DNA from: Rotaria sp. Silwood1
Lineage: Eukaryota > Rotifera > Eurotatoria > Philodinida > Philodinidae
Length of the DNA: 64,000 nucleotides
Direction: 5' to 3'
Assembly (NCBI GenBank): GCA_905250075.1
Contig: CAJNOP010000009.1
Location: forward strand, 1,143,915 to 1,207,914
Positions 50,767 to 64,000 of the stretch are shown here, in pieces (the first letter of the stretch is position 1; every line of letters begins with the position of its first letter). The notes beneath the pieces are model-generated. The model did no database searches. It was not told the DNA's origin and saw nothing but the letters and a program-made list of their open reading frames with translations. The position numbers were made by a program, and so were the translations under genes.

Positions 50767-53486
50767 TGGCTATTTCTTATTTTGTTCTACAAAACTTATT
50801 ACTTTATATTGCTAGTATTCACCTTCAGTCATGTGTGAAGAATGAATAAAGTAAGCTGTCACATTACACATGACAAAAGTCTTTCTTTTCTTAGCGTTGA
50901 ATAATAAATGGCCAAATAGAGAGAAATAAAAACGACAAAAAAAAGAACGCTATACAAAAAAGACTCGTGCGTTGGTCGCGTGATACAAGGATTTTTGCCT
51001 TTTTTCCTCGAATACGTTAATTTTGGACAGACAAGATACTATTGAAAGCACAAAAGATGCTCTAAAAGTTGAAATTTGATTTGATTGAAATTTATTTATT
51101 TTATCAAAAACAAGTTGCATTCAAACGATAATTTTAATTCTTAACCAAAGGATTCTCAGAACACTTGAACTAATTTTCGTTTCATACTTCATATAGATGG
51201 ATACATTTTTCGAATTAAAAAAAAGAAATATTGGACGCACATCAATGTGTTATATTCAATGTTTTTATAAAAATACGTTCGAAACCATCAAATGTTTCAT
51301 TTCCAACACTTTCAAATATATCAATATCAACAGCCTCGGTTATTCTGGGAAAACCTTGTTAATCAACAATTCAAAATTTATCTTTCTGTTGAGAAACAGT
51401 AATAATTTCACGCTTTTTTCATATACAAAAAAAAAAATGCTTCGTCATCATAGCATGTTATAAAATTTTTTTTGTTCTTCAGAGTACTCAACATTAGAGA
51501 TGCATTTTTTCGTCATTAAAGAAGGAGAAAAACATGTTTGGTTCTTAATGCATTTCTGTGCCCCATCTACAGAGTATTAACTTCTTTATCGTTAAATCCT
51601 CAAGTACGAATCATTCATTAGTAGAACAAAACGGCTAGTAATTAGTTGAATGGTCATTACTGGTGTGTCTTATTTACTTTTTTGCTCTTATTATATCAAA
51701 GAGGTTGTATGATGAAACTTTGTTGAAATTTAACTACGTCAATATTAATATTCATAAATGCAATGAAATAAAAACTCATCAGTTTAGTGTCCATGAAGGT
51801 TTTAGACCAGTTTCCCCTCTGAATGTGAATGTGTTGTGAGTGCAGAGAATGCACACATTCTCAAAAGTAGAGTGTGCTATAGCTTTAGGAAATAGCTAAG
51901 TCCACATTTGTATTTTCAATCAGAACTTGTAAATCAAGGCTACAATATGCTTTTGTGCTGGATAATACAGTACCACCTAATTTTAAGAGGTGGTCTATAA
52001 CAAATGGAGCATTTTTTGTTTCCTGTTCTGTCTCTGTGAACAACCAGAGGTACAATTCAAATAGAATATTTTACTTTGGAATATTACCAGATGTGTTGTT
52101 TCTGTATACTATTTTCTGGTTAATGTTAAATTGAAAATATTATTTGCTGTTCAATCACTCATCTGTGACGATTTGAATATTTGAAAAATTTTTCCCTTAC
52201 AAAATTCTAATGATATTAGTTCTCATTTAGAAATAACTTAATAGTTTTCTTTGTTCAATTTCAAAGTAATATTATTTTCTCGAGACTCGAATTTTGCATA
52301 GAATGAAATGCTAGTATCTTTTTCATAGTACTCGTCTAACTTTTCAAACAATAACTTCAACAGCGTAACCACAAGATGCTGGAAATGTAGAGTATTCTAT
52401 TAATAAAGCAATGAAAACTTTGAATTGCTTTTTTCATTTTCACAAAAAGAAGTCTTCTATTTTTGTATGGCCCACTCCTTCTGTATTGAAGTCGTGCCCG
52501 ATTTTTTTTTCTGAATACGATTCAGCATTTTAAAATTACGATCAATTATTTGTAAATTACCCCCACCTACACTGTTTCAGCTCATGATTTCTTTGATTCA
52601 TATCGCCTTACAGTATCAAAAAAGTTTATAGTATTAGTGTTCATTATTTTCTCTTGATAAACACTAAGATCGGTCTCTCTATCGTTTTTCTTCTTTCTAC
52701 ATATTGGAAGCTGAAGTAAAACATGGAATTGAAGCAAAGTTTTGGCTTGAACAATCAGTTTTTTTCAATTGGCAGAACGGACTGAGCTAGAAATGAAAAA
52801 AGTTAATAAATCCAGACAGAATCCATTTCTTAGAGCAGTTATATAAATTTTAGAAAATAATGAGGTAAAGAACTGCTGTAAATATCATTTATTCTTAAAT
52901 TGAAACTTAACAAATAACAACAAAAAGAAAATTGCGGGACAATATCATGTTAACTTTCAAGAAAGTGTTCACCAATCATCTTGCCCTGCCTTCTTTCAGG
53001 ACAGTAAAAACTTTTGAACTGATCTTCTTGTTATTAGTCAAGTTTTATTGAATATGCCACTATTGTTATTAAACAGATAATAAAAAATATGGTGTTTTAC
53101 TGCCAATCTGTTCTGCAGTTTCACTGTTCATTGTATTTTGTCCGAACCCAATCGATTTCTACTTTCGAACATTGAACAATAGCAGGACTTATTAGACAAT
53201 GTGAATTGCATACTTAAAACCAAATGAATCTATTAAACAACAATTAAATGATAAATCTAACAAATTAGTTTTCCAGAAAGCCAGCTGTTCAATATTTATT
53301 TAATATTCTCATTGATTTGTTTAAAAAATATTTACAAAAAAATTGTATTAATGTAATTTATACAAGAAAATAATTATAGGAAAACAGAGATATGTTTTAA
53401 TAGAGTCGAATAACATGTTAATAATTATAGGAGAGGTTTTGTTGGACAGATCAACCCTCTCATTCAAAAAATTTTCCATAGACAAT
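50767..53486. other. gene-poor region
   Basis: About 2.7 kb of AT-rich sequence between two minus-strand genes. The first few hundred bases should contain the promoter of the hydrolase. No domain or splice-linked frame was found. Confidence 0.5.
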
Positions 53487-55760
53487 TTATGTTTGTCCTT
53501 TTGAAGACATTGTATTAGGTATAATTGCATTTCGTACTTTACAATAGCAAAATAATCGTTCTCGAACTATTTGACGAAAACGCCTTGAAGCAGCAAGAAA
53601 TACATAAAAACTTCCCTTAATATATATTAAATAATATTAGCTTTAAAATGAAAATTTTTATTTAACTTACTCCAAAATTAAAAAGACCTAATAGACTTGT
53701 AGTAGTTAAAAATAAGAATTCTTGATCTATTTGTTCAGCAGTTTTGTTTCTATTAGATGTTGATAAAATATATGTATTATAAATTCCATAAGGTATTGCT
53801 GCCAGAACCACGAGAGTAAGTTGTAAGCAAACCATTTTAACTAATTGGCGATCAGCTCCGACTAACTGACCAGATATAGCTAATCGACGCATATTTTTAT
53901 ATGCAAGAAAACCAAATGTCACCAATGTTATTGTGGGAATGGCCAGTAAAACACAAAAAAAATGTATATATGACCAGTAAATCGATAATATTGTATTATT
54001 GATTATGCATTTATTTGACCTAAATATTTCAATATAATAAATCAATGCGACAGTTTCATATCTATTGAAGGAGTTGATTTCAATCATTCAAGTTTCATTC
54101 AGACGAACACAATGAAATGTTTAGCCTTTTCATACGAACTAAGATTACTGAAAAACTTATTTCAACTGATTTTAATCAATTATTCAATATTCTCTTTTTA
54201 GACTGTATCGATAAGCTGAATTCAACACATAAATTGAATTGAGAACTATGCAATATCTACTAATAATATAAAACGAAATATTTAAAAACTGAACTTGTAC
54301 AAAAACAACTGCTCATTTAATTTAATGTATATAAGACAAGCTATCTGTATTAGATTAGGATCATGCACAAAAAAAATCAATCTCATGATCTAGGTTTACT
54401 ATCTTGGAAAATGAATCTTTGTAAATCGTATCAGTATTTATTATATCTTTAATGTTTTCTAATACGTTAACAATATTGGAATATTTGATCACTTCAATAC
54501 AAATGTTATCTGCATATGTGTGCCTTTGATTGACTTTTTTTTGCTGAAGTGCAAGAGCCCAATAGAAGATTATTATTTGACATGAAAATTCCTTATTTTT
54601 TTACTGTAAATTTAATTAAAATTATTTTTAAGTAGTATCAATCTGGATAAAGATTAGTTTTATTATTCTAAAGAATTACTTTATCTTCTTCTTGCGTATA
54701 TGAAATTAAGTTTTTCATTTTTCTTATCCTCTCTAATGCTTATCTTACCAATCGTCTTGATGATAGGGAGACAGTTAAAAATTTAATTTATCAACAGTGA
54801 TGACTGTCAACAAAATACAGAACACAATAGATTAAAAAAAGCTTCTTAGCGTAGCCCCTTTGGGGCTGAAATGTGGGACTCACATATCTCCTTTGGTTTC
54901 ATTATACTAATGACAAAATACCCAATATTTAAAATTTCCAAAAGATAATAGTAGTTCTTTTCTAAAGATAATCGATTATTAGAAAATGCTATTTTTTTAT
55001 CTCTCAATTTCGAACAGAATTTTTTTTCACGAAGTTGCCAAAGTCTGTAATGGGGGGTTGTCTGCAATGGTAGCCTACGTTGCTATGGTCTGTAATGGGG
55101 GGGGGGGGGGGGGGGTAATGGGGGGTATATCTGTAATGTTCTCTTTCTCGTTGCTATGTGTCTGTAATGGGGTGAGGGGGGAGCCGCCAACCTCGAACTG
55201 AAAACTTACACTCACTATTTTCTTCGAAAACATACGTGAGTTCCACAAAAATAAAAACATAAATAGTCATTATTTTTCATTATTACTATTTTAACTTACT
55301 GTATTTGATTGTAAATGAGAAATGGAATACTATGAACATGCCAAATAATAATAAATACAACAGCAATTCGATGAGCATTTTTAACATTACTGAATTGTCG
55401 TAAACGAGCATTACGTGATGTCACTAAATATTGATCAAAAGTTGCTAAAGATCCAAATGTTAATCCTAATGGAGCATAAGTTGCAATAATAAACTGACGA
55501 ATTTTACACCAAATAATAGATGAACGTGTTAAATCACTATCAAAACCAACAATAAGTATTCTTGTGCTCATGGCACTTGTTAGATGAATAAAATTTGCAA
55601 TAACCGCACATAATAGATAAAATGTTGATGGTGTTTGACGGTACATACTGACTGTTGAAAATATAAATATATTTAAAATATCACCCACTATTCCTAAACT
55701 TAATATTGGAATACCAAAACATCGTGCATAAAGGGCAGCTATATATCTCCATGATGTCAT
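53487..55760 (-). CDS. rhodopsin-like (class A) GPCR, divergent rotifer type
   Basis: Three exons (55760-55300, 54019-53671, 53615-53487) join to 313 codons with seven hydrophobic segments. TM1 holds PILSLGIVGDILNIFIF (GN-like position read as GD..N). TM3 ends GSLATFDQYLVTSRN, so the family DRY motif is DQY. A Cys before TM3 (IIWCKIRQF) and one in loop 2 (NKCIINNT) could form the usual disulfide. TM7 reads LLGLFNFGGSFYVFLAASRR in place of NPxxY. The tail is short and basic. Ligand unknown; peptide-receptor-like or chemosensory use is a guess. Intron 1 (1280 bp) contains a Helentron-like element 48 bp from the donor; intron 2 is 55 bp. The start ATG follows a stop and gives a short N-terminus. 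Confidence 0.85.
54846..55251 (-). mobile_element. non-autonomous Helentron-like (HINE/DINE-like) element, copy 2
   Basis: Reverse-oriented copy of the element at 37758-38164. It shares TTTTTGTGGAACTCACG and the following block through GAGGTTGGCGGCTCCC at one end. At the other end it shares GTGAG(T)CCCACATTTCAGC, a palindrome (AGCCCCAAAGGGGCT), then ACGCTAA. The core has fewer CCCCATTACAGAC units and a run of about 19 G at 55098-55116. The hairpin differs in sequence from copy 1 (TCT loop versus AAA) but keeps its pairing. It lies inside GPCR intron 1. Confidence 0.7.
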
Positions 55761-58700
55761 GTTAGAAATTTGATAAATTCGAAAAGTAATTTACATGAAT
55801 GAATAGAGAAAAATTTTATATCTTGTTTAGGATTAAAATAATCTTCAATTAGATAAATTAAATGTCTTCGGAATCATTCTGAAATAAAATTGACAATACG
55901 AAGGTATTAGTTGACAATTCTATATCTTCTTATGATCTTTCTTTTTTTTTGTCTAAATTTATTTTAATACTGAATAGATTTCAAATTATCGGAAAAATCA
56001 AAAAATGATTCATTCACAAAGTTTTTTGAAATACATCATTAGAACGATTCAATTGTCTTTTCTTAGAGAAAAATCACTAACTTATTTATAATCTATTGAC
56101 ATTACTCTACTTTTGAAAGCGTAATTAATATTTTATACAATATTTAATATAGTTTTCAAGATTATTTCACATTTTTTTCTCGAACTTGCTCAAAATATAC
56201 TTTCAAAATTAAATTAAAATAGAATATTTATTTCAAATTAAAAGAAAAATAAGACAGATAACAACATTTTCAATATAGGACAAAGGTATATATTGATTTT
56301 GAACTATTGATATACTTAACAGATTTTACGAACTGTTTTTTAAAAGTCAATATTCATCATAATAGTTTGATCGGATCATCAACGATTGCGAAGTCAAATT
56401 AGCTTTTATTAAAAATATTCAGAACTTTTCAAAATAGTCTCTTCGAAATACGAAGTTGAGCTGAGAAGTATTTGCATAATCAAATGGTAAACGGATGTTT
56501 AAGAACTTCCATTGAATTCATCTCTCCCATTGTAGTGATGTCGACAAAAGCTATTTTTTCCACCGAAAAAAGCTCCTATATGAGTTGCAGCTTGGAAAAT
56601 TTTAGTAACTCTTAACATATCACCTTGATCGAAATAAAGGTTTTAAAATATTACTGCTATATAAGTAATTGATGTGCATGACATTCGAAAGACGATATAA
56701 ATTCAATTTTCATACCAACATAGCAAAAGTTTGACAATCAACAAGTTGAAAGAATGCTATAATACTTTATAAAAACATAAGTAATGTATTTGTGAATTAA
56801 GATGCACTAGAACTACCAAAACAAGCATCATGATTATCGTCTTTCTAACTAAAAATATTCGGATTAATATTCAAAGAAGAGCATATCAGGAAAGAGTTGT
56901 ATGAGTATCAAGAAATATTATAGCAATACTCAAATAAATCATGAATGTACTATCATACAGTGTCTTATATGACTTAGTCATATCATAAATGAGTAAAAAA
57001 TGTGTTTAAGAAAGAAAACGTCACCACTAAAATATTGTTTAGATATAAGTTATCATCCAGTGAGAATCTATTAATATTGAATGTGCCTGTTTAGCATGAA
57101 ATTTTTCTCTTGCTGCTGTGCGGTGTATCGTTAACTGGTTACTAAATATATTGAGTTGGATTCTTTCTAGATCCTCTCGTTAGGTTTTTTTTCAGCCTTT
57201 TTCATTTGAACAATACTAATGTGATGAATAATCAGCTATCAATTAAAAGTGATAGTATCTGAGGGTGGGAGTGGAGTATGGATCTTCTCCTGACCTGCAT
57301 CTACCCCAACCTAGGGGTGTGAGTTCCTGTGTTTCGTTCATAGAAACATGAAAACCTATATCGACTTGCAAGAATAAGTACGTCCAAAAGTTTTAATATA
57401 ATCAGAAACGCATGGAAATGAATCTTCAAGTGGAGTCGATTTCTTAGGAACTAAACATTAGGAAACGGGAAACCTTGATATTCCTACCCCATACCCACAT
57501 TCTTTCCTATATATTTTAACAGAAATATGACAAAGTTCATTAATTGGACAATCACAGAAGAAAAAGAATTTTAAAAATTTTTGTTTCTTTACAGTCAGTT
57601 GTTTTCATTTGGAAACATCCGGCCGGAAAGGATTAACGAAACTACAATATAAAATAAGTTATTGCAAAACAAAGCAAGGAAAATATTGAACTCTGATACA
57701 ATTAGTGTGTTTTTGTCCACAAGGAGATTTCATGGTTCGCAAGAAGACGTTGTACTAATAGAATTTCAATCATAGATCAGTATTGAGTAAACCGATAGTA
57801 ATCATTCTACACGAACTAGTTTTCTTTTGTTATCACATTGACTATCAAATGCACAAAAAATTGCATCAAGTTTAAGAATAAGTTTCACACATTTCATGAA
57901 AATCTTTGTCATGAAGTTTTTTTTTCATCCAAAACTATAGACTTCTTAAAAGAGTTCTTGTTCAATTTAAAATCAACGGTTAAATTAAACTAACTGATAA
58001 TACAAATAATGTATTCATTAGTTGGATCTAACTTAGAATAAATCAATGATTGCATGGAACCTGCTTTTACTATGAGGTTAACATTTACTAGAAATCACAA
58101 ACTTTTTATAATGTTTTGATAATATCCATTTTCAAGAACTTTGTCTTCTTGAATTAGTCTGTTATTAAAGGATCATGTTGATAGGAACCGACGTTCGCCA
58201 CTTAGATGATGAAATCCACAATCAATATTACTTTTTTTTTCTTTAGTTTATTGAAAAGAAATATTATTGATGATCATCATTCGTCATAAGTCTCCTTTTT
58301 TGTTACACAAATGAATAACAACAATAAAACGAATATGGGAAATCACACTTTGATCGGAAACTTGAAGAAAACACCGGTAAAAAAATACGTAGTTTCCTAG
58401 ACTTAATCTGAAAGGAATCTACTCTAAATCAACGTTGTTCTATTCACGTCGATCAGGTAAACATGGTCAAAAATAAATCGCTTTGAAGTTTATTACAGAT
58501 AATATGAGCTCATTTTAGTGGCAGAGCCATAAAAAATGTTAGAGTAGAAAGAAAGACTCAACTCCGGTTTGAACCCGAAAAGCAGATCTATTCTTCTTAT
58601 ATAATCTTGGAACATCATATATGTAAAGCTGACTAAGCCCTCTTCAACGACTAACCCATTGTTGTACTTCTGCTGCTGAAAAAACATTTTTTTAAATTGA

Positions 58701-59639
58701 TAATTAGAGTGATCGTCCTTAGCGCCCTCTCTGAAAAGACCACTAACCGTTTCTAATTGAATGGCCAACCATTATTTTTGTTTTCGCATATTGCCAATGA
58801 TTGATTGAAAATATGATTTTGAAATGCCATGATAAATTTTCGTAATTGTCGCTAATGTCGACATATACATTTCAATTGGACATCTAACAATGACTGTCGG
58901 ATACATTTTCATGATGAATCATTCCTAATTTCGGTTTCCGTTTTATTTATTTGCTGAATTTTCTTTCCTAAGTTTTTAAATAATAAAAGAAGAAAATCAA
59001 AATTTAAATAAACATATTAGTTTTTGTGATATTTGACTGATAAATTCTTTTTTTTTATTATAGTATATGGATGAATATGATGATAATGACAAACACTTCA
59101 TTCGCTCTGTCTTTTAATTGGAATAAATACATGTGCTAGAAAAGTCAGATGGCAAACTCGTACTAAGAAAAAGAAAATAACTTTCAAGTAAAGTTTCATT
59201 GATCTAGACTATGATTGCTTGTCGAAAAAAAAACACAAAGAAATCAATTTTTTTGTTGCTTGTTAGCAGTTAAAATGTTCTTTCATGCTAATCAATAAGA
59301 TAAAAATAAAAAAACAAAATAAATTTCATTTACTTTTCACATCTGTAATAGTTTTATTAAAATTTATGACTTTTGATTTTATTATTCTTTGTGATATAGT
59401 AAGTATAATAGGTAAGAATATTAATGTAGTGCTTTTTTTTTTCGCTTGTTCATAAATAAAAATTTAAAATCATATTTTTTATTTTTTATATTTTAGGTTA
59501 TGACAAGAATCTCAATATAATTATTGTTTTCTTTTCTTTCTTTGTTTCTTTTTTTAAATAGCTTTTTAATTTAGTTTTCATCGAACGGTTAACTATAGAT
59601 TTGAGATTTTGTTTAGATTTCGTGTTGTATTACAGCACG
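55761..59639. other. gene-poor region
   Basis: Almost 3.9 kb without a supported gene. The sequence near 57255-57510 is locally less AT-rich and includes partly complementary G-rich and C-rich tracts (ggtgggagtggagtatgg; ctaccccatacccac). The minus-strand open frame at 58493-58768 has no recognisable domain. Confidence 0.5.
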
Positions 59640-61279
59640 ATGGGTCGATCACGTAGTCCTTCGAATAAAAAACATAAACATCGAAAATTATCACGCGATC
59701 GAGATCGATCAAAAGATCGTAATATGGGTAGTTCATCACAACGACATAAATCACGTTCACCTGATCGAGATCGTGAGAAAAAATCTAAACGGTAATAGAA
59801 AATAATTCTATTGAAATTTCTAAATGTTATATTATTGTTTTGTTTAAAGATCTCGTCGTCGATCGACGAGTATTTCATCAAATGATGGTCGTGAAGATTC
59901 AACATTAATGATAGGTCGAATGGCAAGCATAAATGAATTAACCGATTTAACAGCTCGAAAAAAAGCTGAAGTCGAACGACTCGCCGAATTAGAACGAGAA
60001 CGCATGTCACTATTGTAAATAGATTTTTTTTTTTGATGAAACACGACCAAGGTTCTCGATTTTGAAGGCGTGGCGAATCAAAGAGATTTCCTCTTCTCTA
60101 AAATAATTGAATATTTGTCAATTTTTTCGTAGTAAATTGGACAGAAACTGGATTTTCAAAAACCATTCACTTTTCCTAATAGAAAGTGTAATAAAAATAA
60201 GAAGACAAAGTCATTATGAAGAGACTAGCATTGAGAAGTAATGGTGTAGTTATAGATCATCTGTTATGGGAGAGGCCGTATCACAGTGAGTTTCGTTCTT
60301 CTCTATCTCTTTTTATCATTCTAGAAATGAAAGCACTTTCTGCCAGACTTTTTAACCCTTACTAATAGATCCTCTCGGATTCAAAGTTTTTGAATCTGAC
60401 GGGCTTTATCTTCCATTCCTAAAAAGTATAGATAATTTTGAACACGATCTAATTGGAATACCGATAAAAACTTAGATTTTATCCAAACAGCACATCAATA
60501 ATATCTCATTCTAATATATGAACTATTTCTGAAAGATTAAATAAAAACATGATGAGAAAATGTGTCTCAAAATTGATAGAATAAAATACTTTCCCTGTGA
60601 TTAACAAGACCGACTTCATTGTGTATCACATTTTAATTCTGTAGAGATTGTGTTAACAATTGTTTTTTGTTTTTAGACGTCAAAAAGAAACTCGTGAAAA
60701 TTTAATTCAATCTGAAGTTGAACGACGTGTAAAAGATATTGTTGAAACACGTGTACGTGAAGAACTTGAACGTCGTAAAGATGAAATTGAAAATGAAGTT
60801 AAACGACGTGTTGATGTACTTAAACGAACAATGGAAAAACAAATGTTAACTGAACTTGAAAAACGTAATAATGATGAAATGAAAAAATTAATTGCCAAAG
60901 AGGTAAAAAAAGAAACAACGAAAACTAAATTATGATGATTTTTTACTTAAAATATGAAATTTTGCTTTTGTCTTCATAGGAAGAAGAAAGAAAAAAACGT
61001 GAAGATTTAGAACGAATTCTTATTGAAAATGAACGTAAATTAACTGAAGCAGAAAAACGAATTGTAAATTTAATAGGAAATAATTATTTTCAAATCATAA
61101 ATATTTTTTTTTAGGCTGAAGAAGAAGAAAAATTACGTACTGAACAATTACGTTTAATGGAAGATCGAGAACGATTTGAACGACAATTAGGAAAACAACA
61201 TGCAAAAGAGCAAAATCTTATTTTAGGAAAAAATAAGACTCGAGAAAAAATTTCATTTACATTGAATAGTGCTCGTTAA
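59640..61279 (+). CDS. ARGLU1: ARGLU1 (arginine- and glutamate-rich protein 1)
   Basis: Five exons (59640-59791, 59850-60014, 60677-60902, 60980-61063, 61115-61279) join to 264 codons; the human protein is 273. ARGLU1 is a nuclear factor linking Mediator-dependent transcription and splicing. The N-terminus is an RS-rich region (MGRSRSPSNKKHKHRKLSRD). The remainder is a long charged coiled coil: RRVKDIVETRVREELERRKD, EKQMLTELEKRNNDEMKKL, KREDLERILIENERKL. It ends in the conserved tail ILGKNKTREKISFTL, matching the human ILGKGKSRPKLSFSL. Intron 2 (662 bp) is longer than usual here. An in-frame stop precedes the ATG. The fit over the whole length makes this assignment firm. Confidence 0.95.
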
Positions 61280-61379
61280 ATGAATTATTTCTTGTTTTGA
61301 CTTGTATAGTTCGGTTTTTTTTTCTGTGTATTAAATGAAAACATTGTTTCAATTTAGTCTTTCTTTCTTTCTTTCAGAC

Positions 61380-61612
61380 TAAAAATTTCAAATAATTATG
61401 ATAAAAATTCAAATGAAGAAGAATATTAAACATCTATTAAAACAATTTTTTATTGATCAAGAATCAATAATTCTTGGATTAACTACATGTCGTCTTCGAA
61501 CAATCGAAGATTTTAAAGAGTTAACTTAAACATATCGACTGTTTATGATGATCGAATTGAAGAATTCAAAGCATTGATTCAATTGAAATCATGTTGTTCA
61601 TTTCTTTTAGTA
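61380..61612 (+). pseudogene. possible decayed coding exon
   Basis: Coding-like segments are separated by frame changes. One reads KISNNYDKNSNEEEY then stops. A second, shifted frame reads IKHLLKQFFIDQESIILGLT and TCRLRTIEDFKELT then stops. A third reads STVYDDRIEEFKALIQLKS and runs up to a GTAAGT. A CAG acceptor-like site lies at about 61376. The protein is not recognised. It could be the degraded end of another gene or an unusual 3' UTR of ARGLU1. Confidence 0.35.
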
Positions 61613-64000
61613 AGTATTTTGTAATATGAATTCATCTAAATCAAAACAAAAATGAGGAATATTTTAATCGTTATACTTTTGGAGTCTGTCCCAAAGAGAA
61701 CAGTAGTCCGATTGACCTTTTAATCAAGTAGATTTTATGTACGAGGAAAGTTTTCGAAACTGTTCAATTGTTATTTTTCTTTGAGTTATATATCACTGTA
61801 AATAATTCATTATGTTGATTACGACTATTAGGGATGTAGTGAGAGAATGTATTCAAGTGAACAACTACTTTGCAATCAAACGGTAGTGATTTGACAGTTA
61901 TGAACCATGCTGGTTTTCAAGACTAACAAGCTTTTTGCTCCATCCAGACTACAGAACATAGCGAATAACCTAGAGGACAATTATATTTTTTTGCAGAAAA
62001 TACAGATATTTGAATTTATATTCGAGATACATATCAACATTTTAATTTGAAAATCTTCAAGATAATATTATTCTAAAATTCATTTTTGAAAAATAAAAAA
62101 GATTATTGACTTTTCTGAGTAAAGATTTCCAAGTCTTAGTCTTCATTTTCATTTGAACAGTTTGTAGAGATTGATAAGTTGATCATAATGGCATAACATA
62201 TTCTTGTCTTTAGACTTTCTTTGAAGGATTAGATCGATCTTAACCTTCAGTACTTTGAGATATCTCAAGATCATTAATATTGTGAATGAACGATATCGAA
62301 CTATTTTTTCAAAACTGATCAAAATTTTCTGGATATATTATTTTAAAGATATAGCGCACGAGTCTTTGTCAAATATCTCGTTTTCAATAATCTATATTCT
62401 ATTTCGTTATTCTCTCACATATTTATGTGAAAGAGGAATGTAGACCAAGTAGACAATTGAAATATGATCAACATGTATTTTTAATTTATGTCCTAAATCG
62501 TTGAATTTCGTACATCTGGTATTAGTTATTTTTATGATGTTAAGATCGTCCTTTTGCTTTTTTTTGAAAGACTCAATAGTCTGAATCGATCGAAGCAACT
62601 TTGGTATAATGTTTGCTAATCTGAAAATCAGCATAGTCGATAAAATATAATCCATTATCGTTCGATGAAAAAGCTATTGATTAATTGCTTGCCGCCTCAA
62701 TCTTCGATAATTTGAAATACAGGATCGGTAAATCCCTTTCTTTCAATAATATTTTTCATCAAATTCCATTTCTAACCAGTCTAACTCATACTGATAGACA
62801 ATATATGAAACAAAAATATGTTTTTTTTTCAAAAAAGTTTTAACTTCTTGCATACATCATAAGCCTGAAAGAAATTAATTATAGCAAAGTGCTTTTTGTA
62901 AAATTAATTTTCTTTATCTAGGAATAATAAAGATATAATTGATATTAAGTTTTGCATCACAGAATTTCAATTCATATTAAAAGCTGAAGTTACAGCGTGT
63001 GTAAAATAAACCATTCCATATATTAATATATGATAGATATAGAATATTAGGGTCTACATATTCGGTATTGACGCAATGAATTATATACCATAATGTAAAA
63101 TTTGAGGAAAAAAAACCCATTAAACAGTTACGAGATTTCTGTTATTGGATCAGGTTTTGACATATAGATATCAGTAGAAGCAAATATTTCCACTGATCAC
63201 TGCTTCAAACGTATAGAAGTTTGTAATTATTTCACTTAATTGATATTGACATCTATCTGTAGTCCTTCTCTACTTATTAACCATCATTTTTTTTCTAGTA
63301 ATTAACATGAAAGATACGAGTGTTTTTTTCTTATATTTAATATAAATGAATATTTTAAAAACTGCTACTTTATTGAAAATGAAATTTAATTTGATGTAGT
63401 ATTTTTAGACAAAAATTTCGATTATTGTCATTAATCAATGTTGAAACTTTTTATACAGTTTATAATTATATAAAAACTATTCAAAAATCTTGATTCAAAT
63501 ATAAATTTAACTGTTCTTAATACATCAATTTAATGATAATTATATAGATTACAGCAAATGAAAAATTTAACAATGGATTTCTTGACAAAATTATCTACAT
63601 TTTGAATATGAAGAAAATTATCAAAACAAAAATTTTATTGCAATTTAAACAATTCATAGAATTAAAATGTAATCTAAACATCAAAAAAATATACTGAAAT
63701 AATATGAAATTAAATTATTGTCTTTTTTTTCCTTATTAAATCTCAAAAGACGTAAAATCTATTTTGAATCACTCAATTAGAAATGAAATATTTTCACATA
63801 ATGATCAATTGTAAACAGCTGTTACGCATTCTTTTTGGATCTATGTTAGGTTTTTTTTCAGTTTCCTTGAAAGAGAATTATTGATTTTTTTTAAATAATA
63901 CTCTGGTCACTGTCATTTATATCCTGCTGCTGCCAGTATGAAGAAATAAATATATTCGTCTCTTTTATAATAATTACATTTTTGCCTCGATACTTCCCAT
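61613..64000. other. gene-poor region to window end
   Basis: AT-rich sequence, increasingly so after 62800. No supported gene, RNA gene or repeat was seen. Confidence 0.5.

Noticed and set aside
57255..57510. Partly complementary G-rich and C-rich tracts
   Set aside because: The pairing is short and interrupted; not enough to call an element.
58493..58768. Minus-strand open frame of 91 codons
   Set aside because: No domain, and composition like the surrounding non-coding sequence.

Overview
This is a eukaryotic, AT-rich window from a small animal genome. Genes are split by many short introns (mostly 50-70 bp, GT...AG). The content points to a rotifer, most likely a bdelloid such as Rotaria or Adineta: hevein-type chitin-binding repeats joined to an EG45/expansin-like domain, a divergent DQY-motif GPCR, a HeLo/MLKL-like bundle protein, and animal genes such as NALCN and ARGLU1. 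The genus assignment is inference from gene content and gene structure, not from a search.

Layout. A secreted chitin-binding protein lies at 704-1878 (-). A long gene-poor stretch follows, with one orphan LCCL-domain exon at 4792-4998 (-) and a fold-back repeat at 8625-9030. A six-exon MYND zinc-finger gene is at 9270-11872 (-). The main gene is a 26-exon sodium-leak channel, NALCN, at 14416-26386 (+). Next come a decayed F37C4.5-like (DUF4139/4140) gene at 29238-31152 (-), a ~1 kb imperfect palindrome at 31619-32606, and a LURP-one/tubby-like single-exon gene at 33667-34266 (-). A short mobile element (37758-38164) precedes an ARF GTPase with an altered catalytic residue (38225-38960, -). 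Then follow a HeLo/MLKL-like bundle gene (40589-41768, +), a gene ending in a two-helix CD225/dispanin-like module (43075-45944, -), an unrecognised 124-residue protein (47365-47739, +), a dienelactone hydrolase (49776-50766, -), a GPCR whose first intron holds a second copy of the mobile element (53487-55760, -), and ARGLU1 (59640-61279, +).

The genes do not form a pathway. I rebuilt the multi-exon models by hand from splice sites and reading phase. For every intact model the exon lengths sum to a multiple of three and no internal stop remains.

The strongest biological signal is in NALCN. Two tandem, same-phase exons (16872-17018 and 17156-17293) each encode the whole domain II pore loop plus S6. 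One places Lys and the other Asp at the selectivity-filter position. With Glu in domains I, III and IV, this predicts two channels, E-K-E-E and E-D-E-E, from one gene. Other points of note are Arg at position 71 of the ARF protein where GTPases carry Gln, the kinase-less HeLo/MLKL-like protein, the two Helentron-like (HINE/DINE-like) elements, and several long inverted repeats.
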